Positions 1 to 10,797 of a DNA stretch of 64,000 bases are shown in pieces. This DNA is from Turnera subulata (taxonomy: Eukaryota > Streptophyta > Magnoliopsida > Malpighiales > Passifloraceae). The notes below the pieces were generated by a model, which saw only the letters and a list, made by a program, of their open reading frames with translations, was not told the origin of the DNA and ran no database searches. Location: the NCBI GenBank assembly GCA_028386065.3, contig JAKUCV010003579.1, positions 224,699 through 288,698 of the forward strand. Direction: 5' to 3'. The first letter of the stretch is position 1. The number at the start of each line of letters is the position of its first letter. The position numbers were made by a program, and so were the translations under genes.

Positions 1-12
1 GTTGTCGTATCA
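1..12 (+). repeat. Terminal bases of the 5' LTR
   Basis: GTTGTCGTATCA differs by one base from the 3' LTR end at 6398-6409. It is followed after three bases by the primer-binding site, as expected at the LTR/internal junction. The rest of this LTR lies left of the window. Confidence 0.75.
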
Positions 13-15
13 ATT

Positions 16-28
16 TTGGTAGCGGAGC
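16..28 (+). other. Primer-binding site (variant of initiator-Met type)
   Basis: TTGGTAGCGGAGC lies just inside the LTR end. The usual plant site complementary to initiator tRNA-Met contains TGGTATCAGAGC; this one differs at two of those 12 positions. The same 13-mer occurs at 24164-24176 (minus) and 58977-58989, and 12 of 13 bases at 50978-50990. Confidence 0.75.
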
Positions 29-604
29 TCAAGTTATCAAATCAATCAACTATCCTTTAATTTTTTCTGTGTTTATTGTTTCTTTCTGCCGAATTATTAT
101 ATATTAAAAAAAGTGTCGAATACTGTTCATTGTACTGTTCATCGCACTGTTCATCGTACTATTCATCGCTGTTACTATTTCGGCAGCAAATTATAAAAAA
201 AAAAAAGAAAAGAATTCGGTTGATTTGTTGATAACCAGATTGTTTTGCAGGAATTCGGGAAAAGTTCCCACCCGAATTGAATCTTAAGGCTTTCTTTCAG
301 TTTGTTGTGTTGATAGCCGATTTCTTGCATTGGGTGATATTGTTTCATATTGCTCGATTGACCAAAAATCTACACATACAAATTGTTCTTCTTGTGTGCT
401 TTTTTAGTTCTTGAATTGAGTTAATCTTGCCTCTAGTTTTTGTGAAGCTTGTCGTTTTCTTGTTAGGAAGTTCATTGATTCTATTGAATACGTGGCAATT
501 TTTTATTGTCTGTGATTTGTTTCTGGATCCTAACAAATAAAAACCTAGCAAGGGACAAGAGAGTGAGTGAAACACAAGAGAGGGTGAGGTTATTTTTCAG
601 GAAG

Positions 605-2000
605 ATGTCGCAATCACCAAAAAGCCATGAATCGGAGAGCAGTCGGCAAGACGGGCAAGGGGAATCATTACAATGGAGGGCATTGAGAGATGAGGTAGTT
701 TGTCTTAACAACAAATTGCTCGACAAATCCGACGAGCTAGCCGAGTTCAGACACACACATAGAGACGACATAGCGGAGCTGAAACGCTTACTTGCAGGTT
801 TAGCCGTCCAGGGAGAGCAGCCACCACGGCAGCCGCAGCAACAGCAGCCCCCTCCACGCCAACACCAGCAACAACCGCTATTAGTCGAGGAACCAAGGCA
901 GCGAGGCGAGCCGCAGCCAAGGGCGAGATACCAGAACGTCAGGAGCAAGCTAAGACTCAGAGGCATTTGGAAGGCGAGTTTGAAGAAGAGGTATGGGAAG
1001 AGGAAGAGTGGCAGCCACGTCACCAAGGCTATGGACGAGGTGGCAGAATGCCGAGAGGAAGAGGAGGCTATCAGAATCGACATTATGGAAGGAACAACGA
1101 ATGGGAACCATTCAACAATGTTGATGCCAACATGAACAATATCAAGATCAAGATACCTTCTTTTCAGAGAAGAGGAGTGCAGATGCTTACATTGAATGGG
1201 ATCAAAGAGTTGATATGGTTTTTATTTGTTATCACTTTTCCGAGGAAAATAAGATTAAACTAGCTACTCTTGAATTTACTGATTAAGCTCTTAAATGGTG
1301 GAATAAGTTTTTATTGGACAGGCGTCGTGCAGGACAAGGACCCCCTCAAACATGGGCTGAATTGAAAGGCATCATGAGGAGAAGATATGTACCGAGCTAC
1401 TACTATACCGATTTGTTCCAGAAGCTACAAACCTTGAGGCAAGGTACACGAAGCATTGATGAGTATTATAAGGAGATGGAAGCACTGATGCTTCAAACGA
1501 ATATAGAAGAGGAAACCCAAGAAACCATGGCACAATTCCTTGCTAGAATGAACCGGGAGATTGCTAATGTCGTAGAGCTGCAACATAATCTAGACATTGG
1601 AGAGGTAGTTGAGAATGCAATCGGGGTTAATAATCTAGACATTGGAAAGGCAGCTAAAGGCATATAATAGCAGCGGGGTTTTTAAGGGCCCGATGTCACT
1701 TCCAATTCTTCCAATTGGAATCAACAAAGAAACACCCGAGAAGAGAAGCCAAGAGAGGAAAAGACAAGACTGGCCAACTACAAGCCAACCCCAAAAGCAA
1801 GCCAGTCGACTTCTTCCTCCACAACTAAACATCGAGATGTGAAGTGCTTCAAGTGTGCGGGTATTGGGCACATTGCTTCCTAGTGTCCAAACAAGAAGGT
1901 GATCTATGTTCGGGAAGGAGAGCTATACTCGGATGATGAAGAGGACGAATCATGTGCTAACATGCCCGAACTGGAGGATGTTCCGGTGGAAGATCGATAA
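605..2000 (+). pseudogene. gag: gag (capsid and nucleocapsid), broken
   Basis: Gag forms the virus-like particle that packages the element RNA. An upstream ATG exists at 506, but 605 (MSQSPKSHESE) is the likelier start because it follows the long leader. The N-terminal part is rich in Gln/Pro (about 815-890). The capsid domain follows, with the WAELKGIMRRRYVP and SIDEYYKEME blocks near 1345-1480. A CX2CX4HX4C zinc knuckle sits at 1845-1886. Damage: a frame change near 960-1135, a stop in the capsid near 1285, a stop at 1665-1667, and an amber codon immediately before the last zinc-binding Cys (1881-1883). From about 1314 the remains share the frame of protease and RT, so gag-pol was probably one long reading frame. 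Confidence 0.85.
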
Positions 2001-2519
2001 GTGCAAGAGGCGCCAACATCTGATACTTTGCTCCTCGTGACCAGGCGAGTTCTTAGTGCACAATTGAAGGAGGATGAGACCGAGCAGAGGGAAAATATCT
2101 TCCACACCAGATGCCATGTCGATGGTAAAGCATGCAGTGTGATCGTCAACAGTGGGAGTTGTGCGAATGTAGCCAGCACCTTAATGGTGGAGAAATTGGG
2201 ATTAGCAGTGTCGAAGCATCCCCACCCATATAAACTATAGTGGTTGAATGACATGGGTGAGATCAAGGTGACGAAACAAGTTCTTGTTACTATGACTATT
2301 GGTAATTATACTGACAAGATATTGTGTGATGTTATTCCTATGCATGCTTGTCACATTTTACTTGGTAGACCATGGCAGTATGACAGGCGTGTATGGCATG
2401 ATGGCTACAAGAATAGGTACTCCTTCTCCATGGGTGAGCAGAAATTTGTGTTAGCTCTATTATCTCCACAGCAAGTGTACTATGATCAGAAGCACTTGGA
2501 AAATAGGCGGAGGCAATGA
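2001..2519 (+). pseudogene. Retropepsin-like aspartic protease, broken
   Basis: This domain would cut the Gag-Pol polyprotein inside the particle. The fold is recognisable: an N-terminal hairpin, the active-site loop as VIVNSGSCANVAS near 2140-2175, and the closing ILLGRPWQYD block near 2356-2385. The catalytic Asp of the D-S/T-G loop is Asn here, so the enzyme would be inactive even without the in-frame TAG at 2238-2240. It follows gag in the same frame and precedes RT, the normal gypsy order. Confidence 0.8.
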
Positions 2520-2867
2520 AGCAAGAAAAGGTAGCCAAACTGCAAAACAATGGTGAGCATGAGAGGATAGCCGAGGGCTATGCAAAATGAGAGGGTGTGC
2601 AAAAGGTTGAGAACCTTGAAAAAGGAGAGCTGAAACAAAAAGAAAAACAAAGGAGTGAAGTCGACACTGAGGGAGAGAAAAGAAGAGCTAATGTCGACTT
2701 GGAGAGAAAAAAAGATGGGAAAAAGAAACAGAACTTCTATGCAAATGTGAGGGATTTTAGAGTAGCATGTGTAGGAAGGAAGGATATTTTGGTGCTCTTG
2801 TACAAGGGCGCTTATTTTTCTGACACTGACCATAAATCCCGATATTCCTAGTTCTATTGTTTCTGTT
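2520..2867 (+). other. Lys/Glu-rich linker between protease and RT, decayed
   Basis: This segment encodes highly charged remnants such as EKGELKQKEKQRSEVD and leads into the [10 protein letters not shown] start of RT. It has stops in all frames. Such charged linkers are usual between protease and RT in this group. No separate gene is supported. Confidence 0.5.
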
Positions 2868-4143
2868 TTGCAGGATTTTCGGGATGTGTTTCCAGAGGAA
2901 CTTCCAAAGGAATTGCCACCTATTCGGGGCATAGAACACCAAATTGATTTTGTTCCTGGAGCACAAATCCCAAATCGGCCAGCATATAGGGCCAACCCCG
3001 AGGAGACCAAAGAAATTCAAAAGCAAGTTGACGAGTTGCTTACAAAGGGGTTGGTGCGAGAGAGTTTGAGTCCATGTGCAGTACCAGTGATTCTAGTGCC
3101 AAAGAAGGATGGCACGTGGGTTATGTGTGTTGATTGTCGTGCAATCAACAAAATAACAGTTAAGTATCGCCATCCTATCTCTCGACTTGATGATATGCTT
3201 GATGAATTACATGGTGCATGCATATTTACTAAGATTGATCTCATGAGTGGTTACCATCAAATTCGCATAAAAGTAGGTGATGAGTGGAAAACAACATTCA
3301 AAACTAAATATGGATTGTATGAATGGTTGGTAATGCCGTTTAGTTTGACTAATGCGCCTAGCACATTTATGCGATTGATGAATCATGTATTGAGAGCCTT
3401 CATAGGAAAATTCGTGGTTGTGTACTTTGATGACTACTTATCTATAGCAATGATGAACATGAGCATATTGAACACCTTAGATTAGTATTGGAGGCTCTTA
3501 GGGCTGAAAAACTATTTGCTAAGTTAAAGAAGTGTACATTATGCATGGATAGCGTTGTTTTTCTTGGTTATGTTGTGAGTTCCAGGGGAATCGAAGTCAA
3601 CCAAGAGAAGGTACAAGCCATAAGGGAGTGGTCGACTCCTACAACAGTCTCACAGGTAAGGTCTTTTCACAGGCTTGCTAGCTTTTACAGAAGGTTTGTG
3701 AAAGATTTTAGCACAATTGCTGCACCTTTGAATAAGATTCTTAAGAAAGAAATTGGATTTAAATGGGGACAGGAGCAAGAGGATGCATTTAATACTTTGA
3801 GGATAAATTATGTACTGCTTCTATTCTTAAATTGCCTGATTTTAACTCAACCTTTAAGGTTGAATGTGATGCCTCTGGTATAGGCATAGGTGTTGTTCTT
3901 TTGCAGGAAAGGAGGCCAATCGCTTATTTTAGCGAAAAGTTGAAGGGTGCACAGCTGAACTATTCGACATATGATAAAGAGTTGTATGCATTTGTGCGGG
4001 CGTTGCAAACGTGGCAGCATTACCTATGGCCCAAAGAGTTCATGATCCACACCGATCATGTAAGTTTGAAGCATCTAAAGGGCCAAGGTAAACTGAACAA
4101 CAGACATGCTTAATGGCTCGAATTCATTGAGACATTTCCCTAT
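2868..4143 (+). pseudogene. Reverse transcriptase and RNase H, frameshifted
   Basis: This region would copy the element RNA into DNA and degrade the template. Visible blocks in order: [33 protein letters not shown]; the first catalytic Asp in [13 protein letters not shown]; and the YFDD box near 3421-3433. Directly after YFDD the frame breaks. RT continues in a second frame (3488-3883: [21 protein letters not shown]). RNase H follows in a third frame (3832 on: [32 protein letters not shown]). A TAA at 4111-4113 interrupts its C-terminus. RNase H ends at IADALSRR, just inside the integrase frame. Confidence 0.9.
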
Positions 4144-5696
4144 GTGGTGAAATACAAGCAAGGTAAGGATAATATCATAGCCGATGCATTATCACGGAGG
4201 TATGCTCTTATTAATTCTCTTAGTTCGAAATTGAAGGGATTTGAGCATATTAAGGACTTGTACAAATATGATCATGATTTTGCTTCTATCTATGATGCTT
4301 GTGAGCATGCTAGGTTTGGTAAGTTTAACATTGATGCAGGATATTTGTTTAAAGAACATAAAATTTGCATTCCAGATTGTTCAATGAGAGAATTGCTTGT
4401 TAGGGAGTCTTATGATGGAGGTTTAATGGGACATTTTGGTGTTGCTAAAACACTTGACATCTTGCATGAGCATTTTTATTGGCCATATATGAAGAAAGAT
4501 GTTGAGCGAGTTTGTGCAAGTTGTGTTCCATGTAGGCAGGCGAAATCGAAAGTGCAACCTCATGGGTTGTACTCGCCACTGCCTGTTCCGGATAGCCCTT
4601 GGACTGATTTGTCTATGGACTTTGTTATTGGGTTACCTCGGACCAAGCAGGGACATGATAGTGTATTTGTTGGTGTTGACAGGTTTAGCAAAATGGCGCA
4701 TTTTATTCCTTGTCATAAAACAGATGATGCATCTCATATTGCTGACTTATTCTTTAGGGATGTTGTGCGATTGCATGGCCTTCCTAAAACCATTATTTCA
4801 GACAGGGATTCTAAGTTCCTCAGTCACTTTTGGCACATGTTATGGGGTAAGTTGGAGACCAAGTTGTTGTTCTCGATGACTTGTCATCCTCAAACGGATG
4901 GACAGACTGAAGTGGTAAACAGATCTTTAGGATCTTTGTTGCGTGCTGATGTGGGTAAAACTTTGAAAACTTGGGGAGAATGTTTGCCTTTGGTCAAGAT
5001 TTTTTATAATAGGAGCATGCATTCTTCTACGGGTTATTCACCTTTTGAAATTGTCTATGGTTATAACCCACTAACCCCTTTGGATTTGTTGCCTTTACCT
5101 GTTAATGAGCTTGTGAGTGCAGATGGACAGCAAAAAGCAAAGTTAGTGCGGTCTATTCATGAGAAAGCTCGACAACATATTGAGACAAAGAACAAGAAGT
5201 ATGCTCAAAGAGCTAATCAAGGGTGCAAACTTGTGCGGTTTGAGCCTGGCAATTGGGTTTGGGTACACTTTCGGAAGGAGAGGTTTCCTAAGCAAAGGAA
5301 ATCTAAGCTGGATCCACGTGGTGATGGACCATTTCAAGTTCTGGAACACATTAGCGACAATGCTTACAAGATTGATCTGCCAGGTGAGTATGATGTTAGT
5401 GCCACATTCAATGTTTCTGATCTTACTTCCTTTGACAATGCAAGTACAGATTCGAGGGTGAATCCTTTTCAGCAGGGCGGAATGATGCGGACACTCAAGG
5501 AGCAGCTGGCGAGTTGGTGTTGCCCACGGGTCCAATTACACGGGCTCGATTCAAGAAGATCAAAGATCAATTGCAAAGACAAGTTCAAGCATTACTCAAT
5601 CTCGAGTTGCAAGAAGATCGAGTAGTCAAGATGGAAGAAGAGCTTATGAAGAAACCCACGTGCATCACTGTGTGGGAAGGAATAGAAGAGGCCTAG
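4144..5696 (+). pseudogene. Integrase with C-terminal tail, nearly complete
   Basis: Integrase joins element cDNA to the host chromosome. A 493-codon open stretch (4144-5625) starts inside the end of RNase H. It carries an HHCC zinc-binding domain (His97 region, Cys127/Cys130), then a complete catalytic triad numbered from 4144: Asp159, Asp220 and Glu256, with 35 residues between the last two. The HPQTDGQTE box is intact. A basic C-terminal region follows (near residues 360-440). The frame is lost near 5510. The true tail, with [12 protein letters not shown], continues in another frame and stops at 5694-5696. No clear chromodomain is visible, so the element may be of a type with only a divergent C-terminal motif. 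Confidence 0.88.
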
Positions 5697-5699
5697 AGA

Positions 5700-6410
5700 C
5701 AGTCGACCTCATTGGGCCACACTTGGGCCATGTCGACATATCAGTAGTTTTCTTATTAGGGTTTGCCTAATTTTTATAATTAAATATTTTTATAATTTTG
5801 GCATGGGTTTTATTTATTTTATTATGTTGGGTCAAGTCCATTATTATTTAGTTGATTAATGTGGGCTTTAGTTATTTGGATTTTTAATTGTAAGGTTTCT
5901 AATTTGTGTCCAAGTTATGTGGGCTCAATTAAAATCCTAGTCCATCTAGTAATAGGAGAGGCGGCAACTAGGGTTAAGTTTTAAGGAGGTGGCCGACTTG
6001 TGTGAGGAGGTGGCTGACCTAGGGGTGTTGTGATCTCCTATAATAGAGTCTTTAGGGGTTCATTGCTAAACAAAATATTTGAGAAATAAAAAGTTCAGTA
6101 AAGCTTGAATATTCTCACATCAAGGGAGGAGTCTCTTTGCTTATTTTTATTTTAGGGATTTGCTAACAATTGCAGGTAGTGATATTTGCTATTGTGATTC
6201 ATACTCGTTTGTGCTTTGTTTCTTTGTTTTCTAGCACCGAGAGATTAGGAGGTGGAGGGGCTATCGCGTCGATCTGTTGTCTAGCACGAATTGTTAGGAG
6301 GTGAAGAACAACGGTACATAAAGTGTGCACAATTGGTGGTGATTTGAGATCGGGACAATCTTAGATACGAAGGTGCTTCTAGGGCCGGCTAAGTGTGTTG
6401 TCGCATCAAC
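5700..6410 (+). repeat. 3' LTR of the first gypsy element
   Basis: The right edge is set by the GTTGTCGCATCA end that matches window positions 1-12. The left edge is uncertain within about 40 bases after the pol stop at 5696, because only its right tip can be compared with the other LTR. A purine-rich run near 5673-5690 could be the polypurine tract. TATAATAG near 6048 is a possible promoter element. Confidence 0.6.
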
Positions 6411-8437
6411 TAATATAATAGCTATCATAATATTTAAGATCTTACCATCTTGGATGAGTTCCTACCTAAAATATTTTTTCGTATTAATAAAAAAAATAAA
6501 AATATAATAAATAATGTTATTATAAAGTTACTATATCCAACGGTTATCATTTAACCATCCGTATCCAACGGACATAATTGCATGAGTATCATACTCATGG
6601 AGCATCATAGAAAAATCCAATCTATTAATGTTTGCATACATTTTTATATGCATTCTAAATTTTTAATGATTAGTTTTTATAATTTTGTTTTTCTTCTAAC
6701 ACATTTAGTTTATACTTTTCACTTTGTACTTTGTGTTTCAAAGCTTATCGTTTTTTTCTTTATTACAAACCAAATCCTACCCAGACCCATCCTAACCAGG
6801 TCGAACCTAGCCCTTTTAAATAGCACCAAAAGGTTGAAATGCCACGGCGCTATATTAGGACTTGCAAAACCTTATTTTTTTAACACTGCATTAAAGACGT
6901 TTTTGACATGTTCACCATTTGAACAAAAATAGTTATATCATTATATCATAAAAAAAAATTTACTTATCTCTTTGGAGGGATATTTTTAATTTGTAACTCA
7001 TATCTCTATTTGTGATGAGAAGATATAAAAAAAATTCTTATAGTTAATTTTTTTTTCAAAATGAATACTAATTAGTTCTTATTGTTACCCCATCCTCATT
7101 ATTTTAAATTTATTTTTGGCTGTATTTTGATCATCTTAACCTGTTGTTTCCTGAATTTGTATGCATTGCTTATATATTTTATATATTTATTTGTAATTTG
7201 TTCTGTCTAGCCCTATTATTTATTATATGTTAATTTCATGTGTATTTTAATCATGATTGGAAAATTTAAGTTAAAGGAATTTAGCGATTGAAAACATTAA
7301 ATCCAAAACATATGTATAGCTGTTGCATGGCCGAGTACCTATAATCTTGTTTATTTTAATATTAAATGAAGTTTATTTTTTTATTTTATAAATTTATTTT
7401 TTTATTTTATAAATAAAGAATATTTATAAACTTCTTTCTTAGGACATTCTCCCTATATAATTTTAAAATTTCTCTATAATTATATTCTATGAACAATTTT
7501 TTATTCACTTGTATTAGTAAATTTTAATTTTCTAACAATTTTATTTTAGATAAAATTATATTAACAAATTACTGTTAGTTTTTATGAAATATGATTCTTT
7601 TTGAAGGTTAATGTTAACTGTATATTCTCTTCTCCTTCATTTACCAATACACCTTATCTATTTTGATGTTTATGATAGCTAAATATCTTTTCCAATTTTG
7701 CTAGTGCAAATCTCAATCTCTCCTCAAAAATTTTTTTGTTACTTTTTATGATATATAATTCCTTTAAAAGGTTAATGTTGATTATGTATTCATTATGTTT
7801 CTTCTTTCTAAACATATAAATTAAATTTAGTTTAGTTTCTATTATTTAATTCAATAATTTTTACAGTTAATTTTAGATTTATTTATAGTCAATTTTCATA
7901 CATTGTTTTCTTCTTTACTGCTAGTGGTAACTTAATTATAATATTTATTTTCTATGAGTTAAAATTTCTTTTTTATTTTTTTTGCAAATTTTATATTATT
8001 TTTATTCTTTGTTTCATCATTTTTTAATTTAACTTCGTATTTATTTTTTAAAACTTGTAGAACTATTATTCTAATAGTTAATGTGGTATAGTAATTTTGT
8101 ATAATAACTTTATAATTTTATTATATGAAGATAATTATGTTTTTTATTATCATTTTCATAACATATTCTAGTGACTTCTTTACTATCATCTGCATACTTT
8201 TTGTAGAATTTAATTTTATCTCTATTGTTTTTGTGATCTAGTTTTTCCTAGTTTGCTTATATTTTTATATAAAATTTATATTAGTTATTTTTATTTTTTA
8301 TGAGACATGATTTTTTTAATATTGATTTTTTAATTGTTTTTATTTTGTCATTTGTTTTACATACAAACATTATAAATTTTAATACTTTTGGAAGTAAAAT
8401 GCTTTTAAATTTTAAAAGGTCATACAAAATAACATTG
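6411..8437. other. AT-rich gene-free DNA with degenerate repeats
   Basis: No coding sequence is supported. Phrases of the kind 'TTTTTATGA..ATGATTC' recur near 7580, 7740, 8290 and 8725, and again near 42370 and 42680. The last 50 bases resemble 9425-9477. This suggests decayed copies of the same AT-rich Helitron interior found on the right. Confidence 0.5.
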
Positions 8438-8465
8438 CTAGTTTTTATGTGCATGCGATGCACAT
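8438..8465 (-). other. Helitron A 3' terminus with hairpin
   Basis: CTAG at 8438-8441 is followed by T/A-rich bases and a perfect 8-bp stem, ATGTGCAT/ATGCACAT, with a 3-base loop (8447-8465). Read on the minus strand, this is hairpin then CTAG, the standard Helitron 3' arrangement. Confidence 0.65.
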
Positions 8466-9477
8466 GTTATATTAATATACAATATGATTATGCACTAAAT
8501 TAGGTATTAATATTATAAAAAATAATTTTTAATTATACAAATACAAATAATATATTACATTGGTTTATGGGTGAAAAATTGAAGAAGAAGAAATGGTGAT
8601 TCTTATATAATTTTTATATTCTTTAATATTTTTTTATTTTATGTAAGGTTCTATATATTTTTTTATCATTGTTAATAAATTATAATTTAAAATATATAAT
8701 TTATAATTGACCCTATGATTATTTATTTTTATGAGACATGAGATCATATTAATTTTTCTATTCATGCTTTTTTTTGGTCAAGCATAAATTTTTTATTCTT
8801 ATTTCCATTTGCAGGTTGATGTTATATAAAGACTTTTATATTTTTATTCGTAGATTACTAATATTTTTAATATTCTTATTAATTTTTTTAAAAAAATTTA
8901 TTTTATATTTTTGCAACTTATTTTTCTGTATGAATATATTTAATCTTTAATCTTCTTGCAAAATTTTTCTATTAATAAATATTTATTTACCTTCTATAAC
9001 TAAAACCTATTTATTATTAACATATAAATCTTATTTAATTTAATATTTAAGTTAGCAATATTTTTTGAAAAACTTTTGTAGTTATTTTACATATAAATCT
9101 TATTCATTCCCTCAATATTTTTACATGTACTTTATATTTATTTAATATAACTAAGATAATACAATATTTTTTTCTAATTTTAAAGGGATGTAAGGATAAA
9201 AAATTAATTAAATTTTTTATCAGTGTTGCCTTCCTATATGTAAATTTAGACTGCCTATAATTTTTTTTAACTTTATTTTGTAACTCACTCATATTTTTTT
9301 TTGTTGTAACCTTCATTTCTATCTTATATTAGTAATTTTTAAATTTTATATGTATTATATTTGAATAAAATTTATATTGATTTTTATTCCTTCAAATGTT
9401 TTTATATATGTACCAAATTTATTTTGGTCTAAGTAAAATATTTATTTCAAATTTTAAAAGGTCTTCATAAGGTAACT

Positions 9478-10593
9478 TGAAACGCCCCGACCCGTATTTA
9501 CCATACACAGTAAACACGTGCCGGAACTGTAACAACCCAACCAAACAAAGCCCAGCATACAGTGTATACATCAGTAATTCTGGCTCAACAGCCCAAAATA
9601 TAAACATCAATAACATCACAACCGGCCCAAGACCCAACAATAACAATAAATAGCACAACGGAAGACTTAATAACTCACAAAGACACTGTATGCGACACTG
9701 ATGCAAACTATGGATCCGAGTCCAGTCCAAGGGATAACGCCGCAGCCTGTCTGGAATGCATCAAACCTGAACCACAAATAACTCAACCTACGGGATGAAA
9801 GCCCGCAGGTGAGGGGTGAGTCCGAAGTGCTCACAACCATGGATAGACGATCAATATGCAACACTATAAGTTACTCAAGTAGAAAACACAGGCATAACAA
9901 CCAAAATAAAACAAATCAAAAGACTCGACCCAAAACTGGTCCAAGACCCAAAAGACTCAAATAAAAATCCAATTTCCAATTTTAACTTCTCCGGGCCCTA
10001 TCACGGATAAGCTAGGGGTCAGACCTGCTTCTCAACATATTTCGGGTGCCAGACCAAATCAAGAGAGCCCAGGGATCGACATCCCAAAAATAAGAACCCA
10101 GGGATAGACATCCCAAATATAATCACGGGATAGACATCCCAAGCATAGACATGCTTACCACAAGTAACCCAGGTCATGGCCACCACAAAACAGTCTTAAA
10201 CCATCGAGTCGTACCACTACTTACCACGTGACAATTATATTATCATCATTCAAAACCAAGTCACAGGGATCAACATCCCTAACCAAAACACCGGGATAGA
10301 CATCCCATCCAAAACCGAGGATCGACATCCTTATCACAAGTTATTATTTAACCCATTATACTTAATACCAAAATACACAGCAATAGACATCCAAAACTCA
10401 AAGCACGGGGATAAACATCCCAAAACAATCAGGACACTGGGATAAACATCCCGAATCAAACCACAGCAAATGCAACAACCAACAGTGCAATAATCATCAA
10501 ACACAATAACCGAGTAATACAGGCACATATTGAAGGAAATCCATCCTCACTTTGGCCGATTACTCAACTCTGAAGACAATGACCGGTCCGAAG
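9478..10593 (-). repeat. Left arm of the LTR palindrome
   Basis: 1116 bp, reverse complementary to 10798-11914 with a few mismatches per hundred bases. Reading from the tip inward it matches the U5 side of the Tekay LTRs here: 'GGATCCGAGTCC', the 'GTGAGGGGTGAGTCCGAAG' block, and the GGGAT-N4-ATCCC series. Confidence 0.88.
10072..10452. repeat. Array of GGGAT-N4-ATCCC mini-palindromes
   Basis: Copies of GGGAT(A/C)(G/A)ACATCCC occur at 10072-10085, 10101-10114 and 10127-10140, with further full or nearly full copies to 10439-10452. Each has 5-bp inverted arms around four bases. Mirror copies lie in the right arm (about 10940-11320). Shorter sets occur at 17224-17267 and 24775-24850, and a GGGATCAACATCCC variant near 33393-33460 and 40335-40382. 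Confidence 0.8.
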
Positions 10594-10797
10594 GCAGCCT
10601 CCACCCCGTTGCCTCGCCTCCGTTCCCGCGACTCCGCCGTTTGCTCGTTACGTCGCACCGCCAACAGCAGCCGCGTCTCCACTTCCACGCAACGCCGGTG
10701 ACGAGTTTGTCTCTGCCTTCCCGCGAGCAACCGCAGCAGCGAGCCACCACCGCGACACCGCGTCACCTTGATATCGGGCAGTTTCCCGAGGAACAAG
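10594..10797. other. GC-rich loop of the LTR palindrome
   Basis: 204 bp that is not self-complementary. It is rich in CCG, CAC and GCC, like the leader portion of the Tekay LTRs (18430-18700, 25980-26250). It probably derives from an LTR segment near the transcription start. The reading frames through it run straight into the arms and are not genes. Confidence 0.6.

Larger units (their letters stand above)
1..6410 (+). mobile_element. Ty3/gypsy retrotransposon, chromovirus-like, degenerate
   Basis: The order LTR end, primer-binding site, gag, protease, reverse transcriptase, RNase H, integrase, LTR identifies a Ty3/gypsy element. The window opens with the last bases of the 5' LTR (GTTGTCGTATCA), and the matching 3' LTR end (GTTGTCGCATCA) lies at 6398-6409, so only the 5' LTR is cut off by the window. 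Integrase wording and the tail after it look like the CRM/Reina side of the chromoviruses rather than the Tekay elements further right; that lineage call is from memory. Several stops and frameshifts make it inactive. It is the only gypsy element here with a fully conserved integrase DD35E triad. Confidence 0.9.

Noticed and set aside
8281..8503. Short frames in AT-rich DNA around 8.3 kb and 9.1 kb
   Set aside because: Composition-driven Lys/Ile/Phe frames with no domain, overlapping on both strands.
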